Origin: Gemmatimonadota bacterium
Lineage (GTDB): Bacteria; Gemmatimonadota; Gemmatimonadetes; Palauibacterales; Palauibacteraceae
Direction of reading: 5' to 3'
DNA: 14,118 nucleotides
Assembly: GCA_029288095.1 (NCBI GenBank)
Contig: JARFPW010000242.1
Coordinates: forward strand, 1 to 14,118
Part shown: one piece after another, positions 6,765 to 14,118 of the stretch
How the letters are laid out: every line of letters begins with the position of its first letter
How positions within the stretch are numbered: position 1 is the first letter of the stretch
Program-made: the position numbers and the translations under genes
The notes under the pieces: generated by a model
What the model was told of the DNA's origin: nothing
Database searches by the model: none
The model's input: the letters and a program-made list of their open reading frames with translations, nothing else

Positions 6765-7010
6765 TTGAAGGAGCCGGACGGCCAGGCGTCGCAGATCGGC
6801 CGCTACGGCGGGTACGGGATCACGTTGGGCCTGTCGATCGCACTGTTCGCCTGGCTGGGGCTTCAGCTGGATTCGAGGATGGGGACGAAACCGTTATTCG
6901 TACTGCTGGGCACGTTTCTGGGCTTCGGCGGCGGCTTCTACAGGATGTACCGCGACCTGGTCACGAAGCCTTCGCGGGATGCGCAGGCCGAGGACGAACA
7001 GGGAGCCTAG
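6765..7010 (+). CDS. atpZ: AtpZ-like F0F1 ATP synthase accessory membrane protein, TTG start
   Basis: Small two-helix inner-membrane protein encoded at the head of many atp operons (ATPase_gene1/AtpZ family). In alkaliphilic Bacillus, AtpZ works with AtpI in Mg/Ca supply to the synthase. From TTG 6765 the product is 81 aa: a short N-terminal tail, IGRYGGYGITLGLSIALF leading into helix 1 (about 14-35), the conserved turn LDSRMGTKPLF (35-45), helix 2 (about 43-60) ending GGGFYRMYRDL (55-65), and a charged C-terminus. The frame is open further upstream to 6708, but that part has no family similarity and contains the promoter elements. TTG has GGGAGGAG (6755-6762) just before it, with GGAGG 4 nt away. 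First gene of the atp operon. Its TAG stop is followed in the same frame by the atpI start, 6 nt later. Confidence 0.87.
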   Translation: MKEPDGQASQIGRYGGYGITLGLSIALFAWLGLQLDSRMGTKPLFVLLGTFLGFGGGFYRMYRDLVTKPSRDAQAEDEQGA

Positions 7011-7016
7011 AAGGAC

Positions 7017-7373
7017 GTGCGACGCGCTACCTTCATCATCGCCGCAGCGGCTGTTTGCGGCTGCGCGTGGTGGGCTGGCGCCTCCGCAGGAGCCGATCCC
7101 GTTCAGCTGGCAATCGCCCTGATCATCGCCTGGCTCGCGCAGGGACTGGCGACCTGGATGCTGGCAGCCAGGCTGGCGGCCGGATCGAGTGCCATCGGCG
7201 TCTGGGTGTCGGGAATCGCGATGCGGCTGGCAGCTCTGTTGTTCATGTGGGTGCTGTATGAGCAGGCCCTGGTCGGGCGGGTCGTGGCCCTGGTATTTGG
7301 TCTGACCCTCGCGGCACTGGTAATACTGGAAGCGATCTGGCTGGCCGCCTCGTCGGCGCAGATCCGATCATAG
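7017..7373 (+). CDS. atpI: AtpI-like ATP synthase assembly / accessory membrane protein
   Basis: Hydrophobic 118-aa protein with about four membrane segments: roughly 4-22, 29-50, 61-83 and 87-112. It sits between atpZ and atpB, where AtpI (ATP synthase I family) is normally encoded. AtpI is thought to help c-ring assembly or ion supply and is not part of the finished enzyme. The sequence itself is poorly conserved, so the call rests on size, topology and position. The GTG start at 7017 follows the atpZ stop closely. AAGGA (7011-7015) is only 1 nt from it, and GGGAG at 7001-7005 is about 11 nt away. No alternative start is better. Confidence 0.72.
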   Translation: MRRATFIIAAAAVCGCAWWAGASAGADPVQLAIALIIAWLAQGLATWMLAARLAAGSSAIGVWVSGIAMRLAALLFMWVLYEQALVGRVVALVFGLTLAALVILEAIWLAASSAQIRS

Positions 7374-7389
7374 AAGGATAGACGGCGGT

Positions 7390-8415
7390 ATGATCAAACC
7401 CCTGGTTGCGGCGATCCTGCTGCTCGGCGCCTACGCGCCGAACAACGCCGTCGCCTATTCCCCCGAGTTTCCCGGCTCCGCATCGCGATTCGCGCAGGAG
7501 CATGCCGAGGAGCCGGAAGTGTCGGACGGACACGCTCAGGAAACCGAGCACGCGGCGGATGAGGGGCACGCCGAGGAGTGGGGTACGGCGGTGATGATGC
7601 ACCACATCGTCGACTCGAACGAGATCGAGTTCTTCGGATGGGTCATCCACCTGCCGCAGTGGGAGCCCATTCGCGTCGGCGCGATCGAGATCGACATGTC
7701 GCCGACCAAGCACACCGTGTTCCTGTGGATCGCGACTCTCCTGACGATTCTCACGGTCTGGACCGCCTCCCGCCGGTTCTCGAGGCCGGGCCAGTCGGAC
7801 GAAGCTCCCCGCGGATTCCTGAACTTCTTCGAGACCTTCTATGTGTACCTTCGGGATGAAGTGGCCCTCGCGAACATCGGGCATGGAGGCGAGCGTTTCG
7901 TCCCGTACGTGGTGACGTTGTTCTTCTTCATCCTGTTTTCGAATCTGCTCGGACTGATCCCGTTCGGCGCCACCGCAACCTCGAACACCATGGTGACCGC
8001 GGCGCTCGCGCTCGTGTCACTGGCCATCGTGGAGTCGGCCGGGTTCGCAGCGCTTGGACCACGGGGGTACCTCAAGACCATTTTCTACGTACCCGAGGGC
8101 CTGAACCCCGCGATGAGCGCTGTAATGCTGGTGATCATGACCCCCGTGGAACTGATCGGTAAGCGGGCCAAGCCGTTCGCGCTTGCCGTTCGGCTGTTCG
8201 CGAACATGACGGCCGGCCACTTCGTGATTCTGGCCTTGCTCGGTCTAATCCTCACATACGGCGGCCTCAGCGCGACCGGAATCGTAAGCATCGTCGGGGC
8301 GCTGGCACTGGGGTTGTTCGTGATGTTCCTGGAGATCTTCGTGGCTCTTCTCCAGGCCTATATCTTCACGGTACTGACGGCGGTTTTCATCGGACTTATC
8401 CGGCACGCGCACTAG
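7390..8415 (+). CDS. atpB: ATP synthase F0 subunit a, with signal peptide and His/Glu-rich periplasmic extension
   Basis: Stator membrane subunit forming the two proton half-channels next to the c-ring. It is 341 aa, longer than the roughly 270 aa of E. coli because of the N-terminus. Residues 1-22 look like a cleavable signal peptide ending AVA. Residues 23-75 are acidic and His-rich (His38, 48, 54, 60, 71 and 72, several in the pattern HAxE). A membrane helix at about 107-127 follows. The conserved core includes FETFYVYLRDEVA, FFFILFSNLLGLIPFG (178-193), the essential Arg268 in ALAVRLFANMTAGH (264-277) and the C-terminal helix FLEIFVALLQAYIFTVLTAVFIG (313-335), with Glu315 and Gln322. ATG 7390 is preceded by AAGGA (7374-7378). 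Long signal-bearing subunits a of this kind are known in Bacteroidota and relatives. Confidence 0.96.
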   Translation: MIKPLVAAILLLGAYAPNNAVAYSPEFPGSASRFAQEHAEEPEVSDGHAQETEHAADEGHAEEWGTAVMMHHIVDSNEIEFFGWVIHLPQWEPIRVGAIEIDMSPTKHTVFLWIATLLTILTVWTASRRFSRPGQSDEAPRGFLNFFETFYVYLRDEVALANIGHGGERFVPYVVTLFFFILFSNLLGLIPFGATATSNTMVTAALALVSLAIVESAGFAALGPRGYLKTIFYVPEGLNPAMSAVMLVIMTPVELIGKRAKPFALAVRLFANMTAGHFVILALLGLILTYGGLSATGIVSIVGALALGLFVMFLEIFVALLQAYIFTVLTAVFIGLIRHAH

Positions 8416-8428
8416 CGGCCGGATGCAT

Positions 8429-8442
8429 CGCCCGCGAGGGCG
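8429..8442 (+). ncRNA. GNRA-type hairpin in the atpB-atpE gap
   Basis: CGCCC (8429-8433) and GGGCG (8438-8442) form a perfect 5-bp stem closed by the tetraloop GCGA, a GNRA loop. It is followed by a CAAAAAC stretch and the strong atpE ribosome site AAGGAGGAG (8458-8466). It lies in the 57-bp non-coding gap before the gene whose product is needed in most copies. A role as an mRNA-stabilising or processing element is inferred. It is not a classical terminator, because no T-run follows. Confidence 0.45.
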
Positions 8443-8472
8443 CAAAAACGAGTAACGAAGGAGGAGCTGGAA

Positions 8473-8730
8473 ATGCTCAACTTGTTAGCGGTGGTACAGG
8501 ATGCGGCCACAGGCAGCGGCGACATCGGCGCGGGGCTCGCGATCATCGGCGCCGGCGTGGTCGTGATCGGCGCCGGCCTCGGAATCGGTCGAATCGGAGG
8601 CCAGATGGCGGACGCCATGGCACGCCAGCCCGAGGCTGCTGCTCAGATCCAGACGGGCGCGATCATTCTCGCCGCCCTGATCGAGGGTGCAGCACTGTTC
8701 GGTCTGGTGATTGCCGGCTTCATCAAGTAG
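8473..8730 (+). CDS. atpE: ATP synthase F0 subunit c (proton-type rotor subunit)
   Basis: 85-aa hairpin of two membrane helices that forms the rotor ring. Helix 1 is built on three GAG heptads (residues 19-39). The polar loop is ARQPE (50-54). Helix 2 carries the ion-binding Glu71 (ALIEGAALFGLV). Compared by position with the sodium-binding Ilyobacter c subunit, the ligands Gln32, Ser66, Thr67 and Tyr70 are Ile38, Gly72, Ala73 and Phe76 here, so proton coupling is expected. The start ATG 8473 has AAGGAGGAG about 8 nt upstream, the strongest ribosome site in the operon, in line with the 9-15 copies of c per complex. The N-terminus (MLNLLAVVQDAATGSGD) is slightly longer than in E. coli. Confidence 0.97.
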   Translation: MLNLLAVVQDAATGSGDIGAGLAIIGAGVVVIGAGLGIGRIGGQMADAMARQPEAAAQIQTGAIILAALIEGAALFGLVIAGFIK

Positions 8731-8746
8731 CGGATCTCCCATCGTG

Positions 8747-9310
8747 ATGAAACCGATTCAGCTGACAGGAATTACGCTCGCCGTACTCGCGATGCCAGAA
8801 GCGCTGCTGGCTGCCGAGGAAGGGACGTCGGTGTTCTCGGTGAACTTCGGCCTGATGTTCTGGACCTGGATCTTGTTCGGCCTGACGCTCCTAGTGCTGT
8901 GGCGCAAGGCGTTTCCGGCGATCGCCAGCGGTCTCGAAAGCCGCACGGCGAGCATTGAAAACGCGATCGAAGGCGCGAAGAGCGACCGCGACGAGGCCCG
9001 CCGTCTGCTCGACGAACACCAGCGGCAACTCGATGAGGCTCGACTGGAGGCCAAGGGGATTCTCCAGGAAGGGCGGGAGGCCGGAGAGCGTCTGCGCGAG
9101 GAAATCCTGGCGCAGGCTCGCACGGAGCACGAGGCGCTGCTGGAGAAGGCACGCAAGGAAATGGCGCGCGAGCGCGAGGATCTGGTGGCGACGGTGCGGC
9201 GCGACGCGATTGACCTGTCGATCGCAGCGGCCGAACGCCTGATCAACGAGAAGCTCGACGACGAAGGCAACCGGAAGCTGGTCCGTGACTACATGACGGA
9301 ACTCGGATGA
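8747..9310 (+). CDS. atpF: ATP synthase F0 subunit b
   Basis: Peripheral stalk subunit linking F0 to F1. From ATG 8747 it is 187 aa. There is a short hydrophobic stretch at 5-22 ending LLAAEEG that looks like a signal peptide, then the membrane anchor (about 34-52, NFGLMFWTWILFGLTLLVLW). A long charged, Ala/Glu/Arg-rich helix follows (about 60-165) and forms the dimeric coiled coil (QRQLDEARLEAKGILQEGRE). The C-terminus, LSIAAAERLINEKLDDEGNR, is typical for the delta-binding end. GTG at 8744 is directly adjacent and equally possible. The frame runs back to 8711 but would overlap atpE without family similarity. The ribosome site is weak. Its stop overlaps the atpH start by 4 bp (ATGA). Confidence 0.94.
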   Translation: MKPIQLTGITLAVLAMPEALLAAEEGTSVFSVNFGLMFWTWILFGLTLLVLWRKAFPAIASGLESRTASIENAIEGAKSDRDEARRLLDEHQRQLDEARLEAKGILQEGREAGERLREEILAQARTEHEALLEKARKEMAREREDLVATVRRDAIDLSIAAAERLINEKLDDEGNRKLVRDYMTELG

Positions 9311-9852
9311 GCAGAACGGCGGTAGCGCGTACCTACGCCGACACGATGCTGGAACTGGCGGGTCGGGACGATGCCGAGTCCTCGTGGCTCGGGATGCTCT
9401 CTGAAGTCGCGGAGCTCTACAAGACGTCCGTTCCGTTCAAGGCATTCCTCGATACGCCCCGGGTGTCGGACGAGAACAAGCGCAAGGTGCTCCGGGGCAC
9501 GTTCGGAGCGCGCTATCCGGATCTGTTCGTGAGGTTTCTGTTGATCGTGCTGGAGAAGCGACGACAGAATCTGCTGCCCGAAATCGAGACGGCGTGCCGG
9601 GACCTGCTCTACGAGCGCACCGGTCGCGTGCATGCATCGGTCACGCTCACGGGTGAGGCGGCGCCGAAGTTCCGGAAGGAACTCGAAGATCGCCTGTCGG
9701 GCGTGCTTGGTCGCGACGTCGATGCGGAGTTCAGGGTCGATGCGAAGCTGATCGGCGGAATGGTGGTACGCGTGGAGGACAAGGTGCTCGACGGATCCGT
9801 GCGGCGGCGGCTACAGATGCTGCGGCGGAATCTCTTGGAATACGGGGCCTGA
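9307..9852 (+). CDS. atpH: ATP synthase F1 subunit delta
   Basis: Delta (OSCP) subunit of 181 aa, which joins the b stalk to the top of the alpha-beta hexamer. The N-terminal helical domain begins with the typical AVARTYADTMLELA (4-17). The middle contains LDTPRVSDENKRKVLRGTFG (48-67) and the conserved RFLLIVLEKRRQNLLPEI (76-93). The C-terminal half ends with the family hallmark LIGGMVVRVEDKVLDGSVRR (147-166). ATG 9307 overlaps the atpF stop, which implies translational coupling. A palindrome, GGCCTG-AA-CAGGCC (9846-9859), spans the atpH stop codon. Confidence 0.96.
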   Translation: MSRTAVARTYADTMLELAGRDDAESSWLGMLSEVAELYKTSVPFKAFLDTPRVSDENKRKVLRGTFGARYPDLFVRFLLIVLEKRRQNLLPEIETACRDLLYERTGRVHASVTLTGEAAPKFRKELEDRLSGVLGRDVDAEFRVDAKLIGGMVVRVEDKVLDGSVRRRLQMLRRNLLEYGA

Positions 9853-9892
9853 ACAGGCCTGATACGACAACCAGTCGGTAGGGATAGACAGA

Positions 9893-11491
<1,599 letters not shown>

Positions 11492-11495
11492 TCTG

Positions 11496-12362
11496 ATGGC
11501 AAGGGCACGGGATATCGGACGGCGGATGAAATCCGTCACCAGCACGCGGAAGATTACGCGTACCATGGAAATGGTCGCGACGTCGAAACTCCGTCGAGCT
11601 CAGGCCCGTGTGCAGGAGGCGCGGCCATTCGCGGAGAAAGTGGCGTCGGTAGTCGAGAACCTGGTGACGCCGGAGATCGCGGAGCTCGAGCCGATTCTGC
11701 GACAGCCCGAGCGCATCCGGACGGCCGCCGTCCTCCTCATAACCAGCAACAGGGGCCTGTGCGGCGCGTTCAACGTGAACCTGATCCGGAAGGCCCGCGA
11801 ACTCCTCGCCTACCTGGCGGAGTCCGAGGTGGAGACGGAGTTCCATGTCGTGGGTAAGAAGGGGATCGCGTACTTCCGGTTCCGTGGCGTCGAAATGGCC
11901 ACCATGCGGACGGACATCTCGGACGCGCCCACCGCCGATCAGGCCCGCGAACTGATCACACCGCTCGCGGAGCGTTTCGTCGAGGGCGAGCTGGACGCGA
12001 TCCACATCGTACACGCCGACTACCAGAGCGTCATGAGCACGCCGCCGGTAGCCCGAAAACTGCTCCCCGTCTACGTGCCGGAAGAGGGTCCTAAACGAGG
12101 CGCCTATTACATCCTAGACCCGTCAGCCCAGGAAATCCTGGCGAAGATCCTTCCGCTGTACCTGACGAACGTGACCTACCGGGCGCTGGTCGAGAACGCC
12201 GCAGCAGAGCAGGGCGCACGGCGCACGGCGATGAAGGCGGCGACGGACAATGCCGACGAGTTTTTGACCACCCTGCGGCGCCAGTACAACCGGGCGCGGC
12301 AGGCAGAGATCACCCAGCAGATCGCCGAGATCATCGGCGGCGCTGAAGCACTCTCCAGTTAG
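11496..12362 (+). CDS. atpG: ATP synthase F1 subunit gamma
   Basis: Central rotor shaft of 288 aa, almost the same length as in E. coli. The N-terminal helix carries the conserved RMKSVTSTRKITRTMEMVA (10-28) and SKLRRAQ. The Rossmann-like body includes LLITSNRGLCGAFNVN (80-95). The C-terminal helix ends EFLTTLRRQYNRARQAEITQQIAEIIGGAEAL, the standard gamma signature. Three of four bases separating it from the atpA stop are part of no obvious Shine-Dalgarno, so translation probably depends on coupling with atpA. There is no insertion of the kind used for redox control in chloroplast and cyanobacterial gamma. The TAG stop overlaps the AGGA ribosome site of atpD. Confidence 0.97.
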   Translation: MARARDIGRRMKSVTSTRKITRTMEMVATSKLRRAQARVQEARPFAEKVASVVENLVTPEIAELEPILRQPERIRTAAVLLITSNRGLCGAFNVNLIRKARELLAYLAESEVETEFHVVGKKGIAYFRFRGVEMATMRTDISDAPTADQARELITPLAERFVEGELDAIHIVHADYQSVMSTPPVARKLLPVYVPEEGPKRGAYYILDPSAQEILAKILPLYLTNVTYRALVENAAAEQGARRTAMKAATDNADEFLTTLRRQYNRARQAEITQQIAEIIGGAEALSS

Positions 12363-12373
12363 GAATAGCCGAG

Positions 12374-13798
12374 ATGGCCGAGCAGAAGAACATCGGAAAA
12401 GTCGTGCAGGTTATCGGACCCGTCATCGACGTGGAATTCGAGCCCGGGAGCCTGCCGGAACTGTATAACGCGGTAGAGCTGGAGTGGGAGCGCGACGGCA
12501 CACCGACCCGGCTGATCTGCGAGGTCGCCCAGCACATAGGGCGAAACCAGGTTCGCGCCGTAGCCATGGATTCAACTGACGGCCTGCAGCGGGGCCAGAA
12601 AGTCCTCGACACCGGCAGCCCGATCACGGTCCCGGTGGGCGATGCCGCGCTGGGCCGAATCCTCAACGTACTCGGTGAACCGGTAGATGAAGCCGGACCC
12701 GTGAACGAGCAGGAGCGCTGGCCGATCCACCGGCATGCCCCCCTGATGACGGTGCTCGAGCCTAAGACCGAGATCTTCGAGACCGGAATCAAGGTGATCG
12801 ACCTGATCGCCCCCTACGTAAAGGGCGGCAAGACAGGCCTGTTCGGCGGCGCCGGCGTGGGCAAGACGGTCATCATCATGGAACTCATCAACAACATCGC
12901 ACAGGAGCACGGGGGGAAGTCTGTGTTCTGCGGCGTGGGTGAACGGACGCGCGAGGGTAACGATCTGTGGCTCGAGATGAAGGAGTCAGGCGTCATCGAC
13001 TCGACGGCCCTGATCTATGGCCAGATGAACGAGCCCCCGGGAGCGCGCCTGCGAGTCGGTCTGTCCGGACTGACCGTGGCGGAGTACTTCCGGGATGTCC
13101 TCGGCCAGGACGTGTTGCTGTTTATCGACAACATCTTCCGGTTCAGCCAGGCCGGTTCGGAAGTGTCGGCGCTTCTCGGCCGGATGCCGAGCGCCGTCGG
13201 ATACCAGCCAACGCTGGCCAGCGAGATGGGAGAGCTGCAGGAGCGGATCACGTCGACCAAGTCCGGCTCGATCACATCGGTGCAGGCCGTCTATGTCCCC
13301 GCCGACGACCTCACCGACCCGGCGCCGGCCTCGGCATTTACCCATCTGGACGCGACGACCGTGCTGTCCCGGCAGATTGCCGAGCTCGGGATCTACCCGG
13401 CCGTGGATCCCTTGGAGTCATCGAGTCGCATCCTCGACGCGCAGTTCCTCGGTGACAAGCACTACGACACCGCGACGCGCGTTCAGGAGATTCTGCAGCG
13501 CTACAAGGACCTGCAGGACATCATCGCGATTCTCGGAATGGACGAATTGAGCGAGGAAGACAAGGTGATCGTGGGCCGTGCGCGGCGCATTCAGCGGTTT
13601 CTCTCACAGCCGTTCTTCGTGGCCGAACAGTTCACGGGAATCGACGGCAAATACGTCTCGCTCGAGACGACGATCGATTCGTTCGCTGCCCTGGTCGATG
13701 GGGAGTACGACCATCTTCCCGAGCAGGCGTTCTACATGGTCGGCGGGATCGAGGAGGCGGTGGAGAAGGCGCGCGCGATGGAGGCTGAGGGTTCCTGA
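12374..13798 (+). CDS. atpD: ATP synthase F1 subunit beta (catalytic)
   Basis: Catalytic subunit of 474 aa that makes or hydrolyses ATP. The N-terminal barrel domain covers about 1-80. The P-loop is GGAGVGKT (158-165). The general-base Glu is Glu190 in GVGERTREGNDLW (187-199), Walker B is VLLFIDNIFRF (247-257), and the VGYQPTLASEMGELQERITST block spans 275-295. The DELSEED lever motif is intact at 390-396. All catalytic residues I can check are present. ATG 12374 has AGGA (12361-12364) upstream, overlapping the atpG stop. Its TGA overlaps the atpC ATG by one base (TGATG). Confidence 0.99.
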   Translation: MAEQKNIGKVVQVIGPVIDVEFEPGSLPELYNAVELEWERDGTPTRLICEVAQHIGRNQVRAVAMDSTDGLQRGQKVLDTGSPITVPVGDAALGRILNVLGEPVDEAGPVNEQERWPIHRHAPLMTVLEPKTEIFETGIKVIDLIAPYVKGGKTGLFGGAGVGKTVIIMELINNIAQEHGGKSVFCGVGERTREGNDLWLEMKESGVIDSTALIYGQMNEPPGARLRVGLSGLTVAEYFRDVLGQDVLLFIDNIFRFSQAGSEVSALLGRMPSAVGYQPTLASEMGELQERITSTKSGSITSVQAVYVPADDLTDPAPASAFTHLDATTVLSRQIAELGIYPAVDPLESSSRILDAQFLGDKHYDTATRVQEILQRYKDLQDIIAILGMDELSEEDKVIVGRARRIQRFLSQPFFVAEQFTGIDGKYVSLETTIDSFAALVDGEYDHLPEQAFYMVGGIEEAVEKARAMEAEGS

Positions 13799-14070
13799 TG
13801 ACAGACCGGAAGCTCCAGGTCAGCGTGATCTCGCCCGCCGCCGTCGGGTTCAGCGGCGAGGGGGACAGCGTGATCATCCCCGCCTACGACGGCCAACTCG
13901 GCATACTCGTCGGGCACGCACCGATGATGGTGCTGCTCGGCACGGGAGATGTCGTCATCAGGGACGGCGACGCGGAGCACCGGATACCCGTGTCGGGAGG
14001 CTTCATGCAGGTGCTCGACGATGAAGTAGCGGTTCTCGCCGAGGTGGTGGAGATAGCCGCGGAGGAGTAA
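13798..14070 (+). CDS. atpC: ATP synthase F1 subunit epsilon, short form without C-terminal helices
   Basis: Rotor subunit that sits on gamma and the c-ring. This one has only 90 aa, against about 130-140 in E. coli. It contains the N-terminal beta-sandwich (LQVSVISPAAVGFSGEGDSV, PAYDGQLGILVGHAPMMVLLGTGDV, SGGFMQVLDDEVAVLAEVVE) and ends where the two regulatory C-terminal helices would begin. The beta-sandwich is complete and the stop TAA is followed by hairpins, so this looks like a true short form rather than a frameshift. Without the helices, the extended-arm inhibition of ATP hydrolysis known in E. coli should be absent. A GAGGG (13787-13791) lies 6 nt before the ATG. Confidence 0.94.
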   Translation: MTDRKLQVSVISPAAVGFSGEGDSVIIPAYDGQLGILVGHAPMMVLLGTGDVVIRDGDAEHRIPVSGGFMQVLDDEVAVLAEVVEIAAEE

Positions 14071-14089
14071 CGGACTCGGTATCAGTCCG
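14071..14089 (+). terminator. Perfect hairpin directly after the atpC stop
   Basis: CGGACT (14071-14076) and AGTCCG (14084-14089) are perfect complements around a 7-nt loop and start at the base after the atpC TAA. No T-run follows. It is probably part of the operon's 3' end, either protecting the message or helping termination. Confidence 0.45.
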
Positions 14090-14118
14090 CTGCCGGCTCC
14101 GCCGGTTGGAGCGGGCGG
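14090..14118 (+). terminator. Second, longer GC-rich hairpin after atpC (runs to window edge)
   Basis: GCTCC (14096-14100) pairs with GGAGC (14108-14112) around a 7-nt loop. After one G-G mismatch, CTGCC (14090-14094) pairs with GGCGG (14114-14118), including one G-T pair. The window ends at the base of the stem, so a following T-run cannot be checked. Probable rho-independent terminator if one is present. Confidence 0.45.

Noticed and set aside
8471..8730. Sodium-coupled c-ring
   Set aside because: Glu71 is present, but the positions of the other sodium ligands hold Ile, Gly, Ala and Phe.
9846..9859. Palindrome GGCCTG-AA-CAGGCC at the atpH stop as a terminator
   Set aside because: The loop would be too small, or the stem only 4 bp; there is no T-run and atpA follows in the same operon.

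Overview
This is a GC-rich, tightly packed bacterial chromosome segment. It carries core metabolism and energy genes. I see no insertion sequence, integrase, CRISPR array, tRNA, rRNA or phage signature. Several traits fit a member of the FCB group, and I lean towards a Gemmatimonadota-like lineage: high GC; a complete atp operon; a subunit a with an N-terminal signal peptide and a His/Glu-rich periplasmic stretch; a subunit b with a signal-like N-terminus; and a short epsilon subunit lacking the helical domain. The phylum is an inference that I could not test here.

Left part (1-6551): a 5'-truncated concentrative nucleoside transporter (nupC-like) runs directly into a purine nucleoside phosphorylase gene, forming a nucleoside uptake and phosphorolysis pair. 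The phosphorylase frame has no ATG, GTG or TTG in its 5' part. The best start is a CTG that overlaps the transporter's stop codon. Its 3' end overlaps the convergent thiD (HMP / HMP-phosphate kinase) by 23 bp. Head-to-head with thiD, only 22 bp away, starts a two-gene plus-strand unit: a SpoU/TrmH-family RNA methyltransferase and a prepilin peptidase (A24 family). Convergent to this, 9 bp away, is a minus-strand pair: a MoxR-type AAA+ ATPase (TTG start) followed by a CNNM/CorC-type membrane protein with CBS domains.

Middle (6552-6764): a 213-bp divergent intergenic region, the longest gap in the window. It holds a sigma70-like promoter for the atp operon. A 7-bp inverted repeat wraps the -35 box and the spacer, and the moxR side has a GT-rich leader.

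Right part (6765-14118): the full F-type ATP synthase operon in the order atpZ-atpI-atpB-atpE-atpF-atpH-atpA-atpG-atpD-atpC. All eight structural subunits and both accessory genes lie on one strand with short gaps or overlaps. The c-subunit residues point to proton rather than sodium coupling. A GNRA-type hairpin and a strong ribosome binding site precede atpE, whose product is needed in many copies. Two hairpins follow atpC and probably mark the operon end.

I did not find a previously undescribed system. The items worth a second look are the CTG start of the phosphorylase, the operator-like repeat in the atp promoter, the GT-rich moxR leader, the subunit a periplasmic extension, and the alpha P-loop Gln-to-Arg change.
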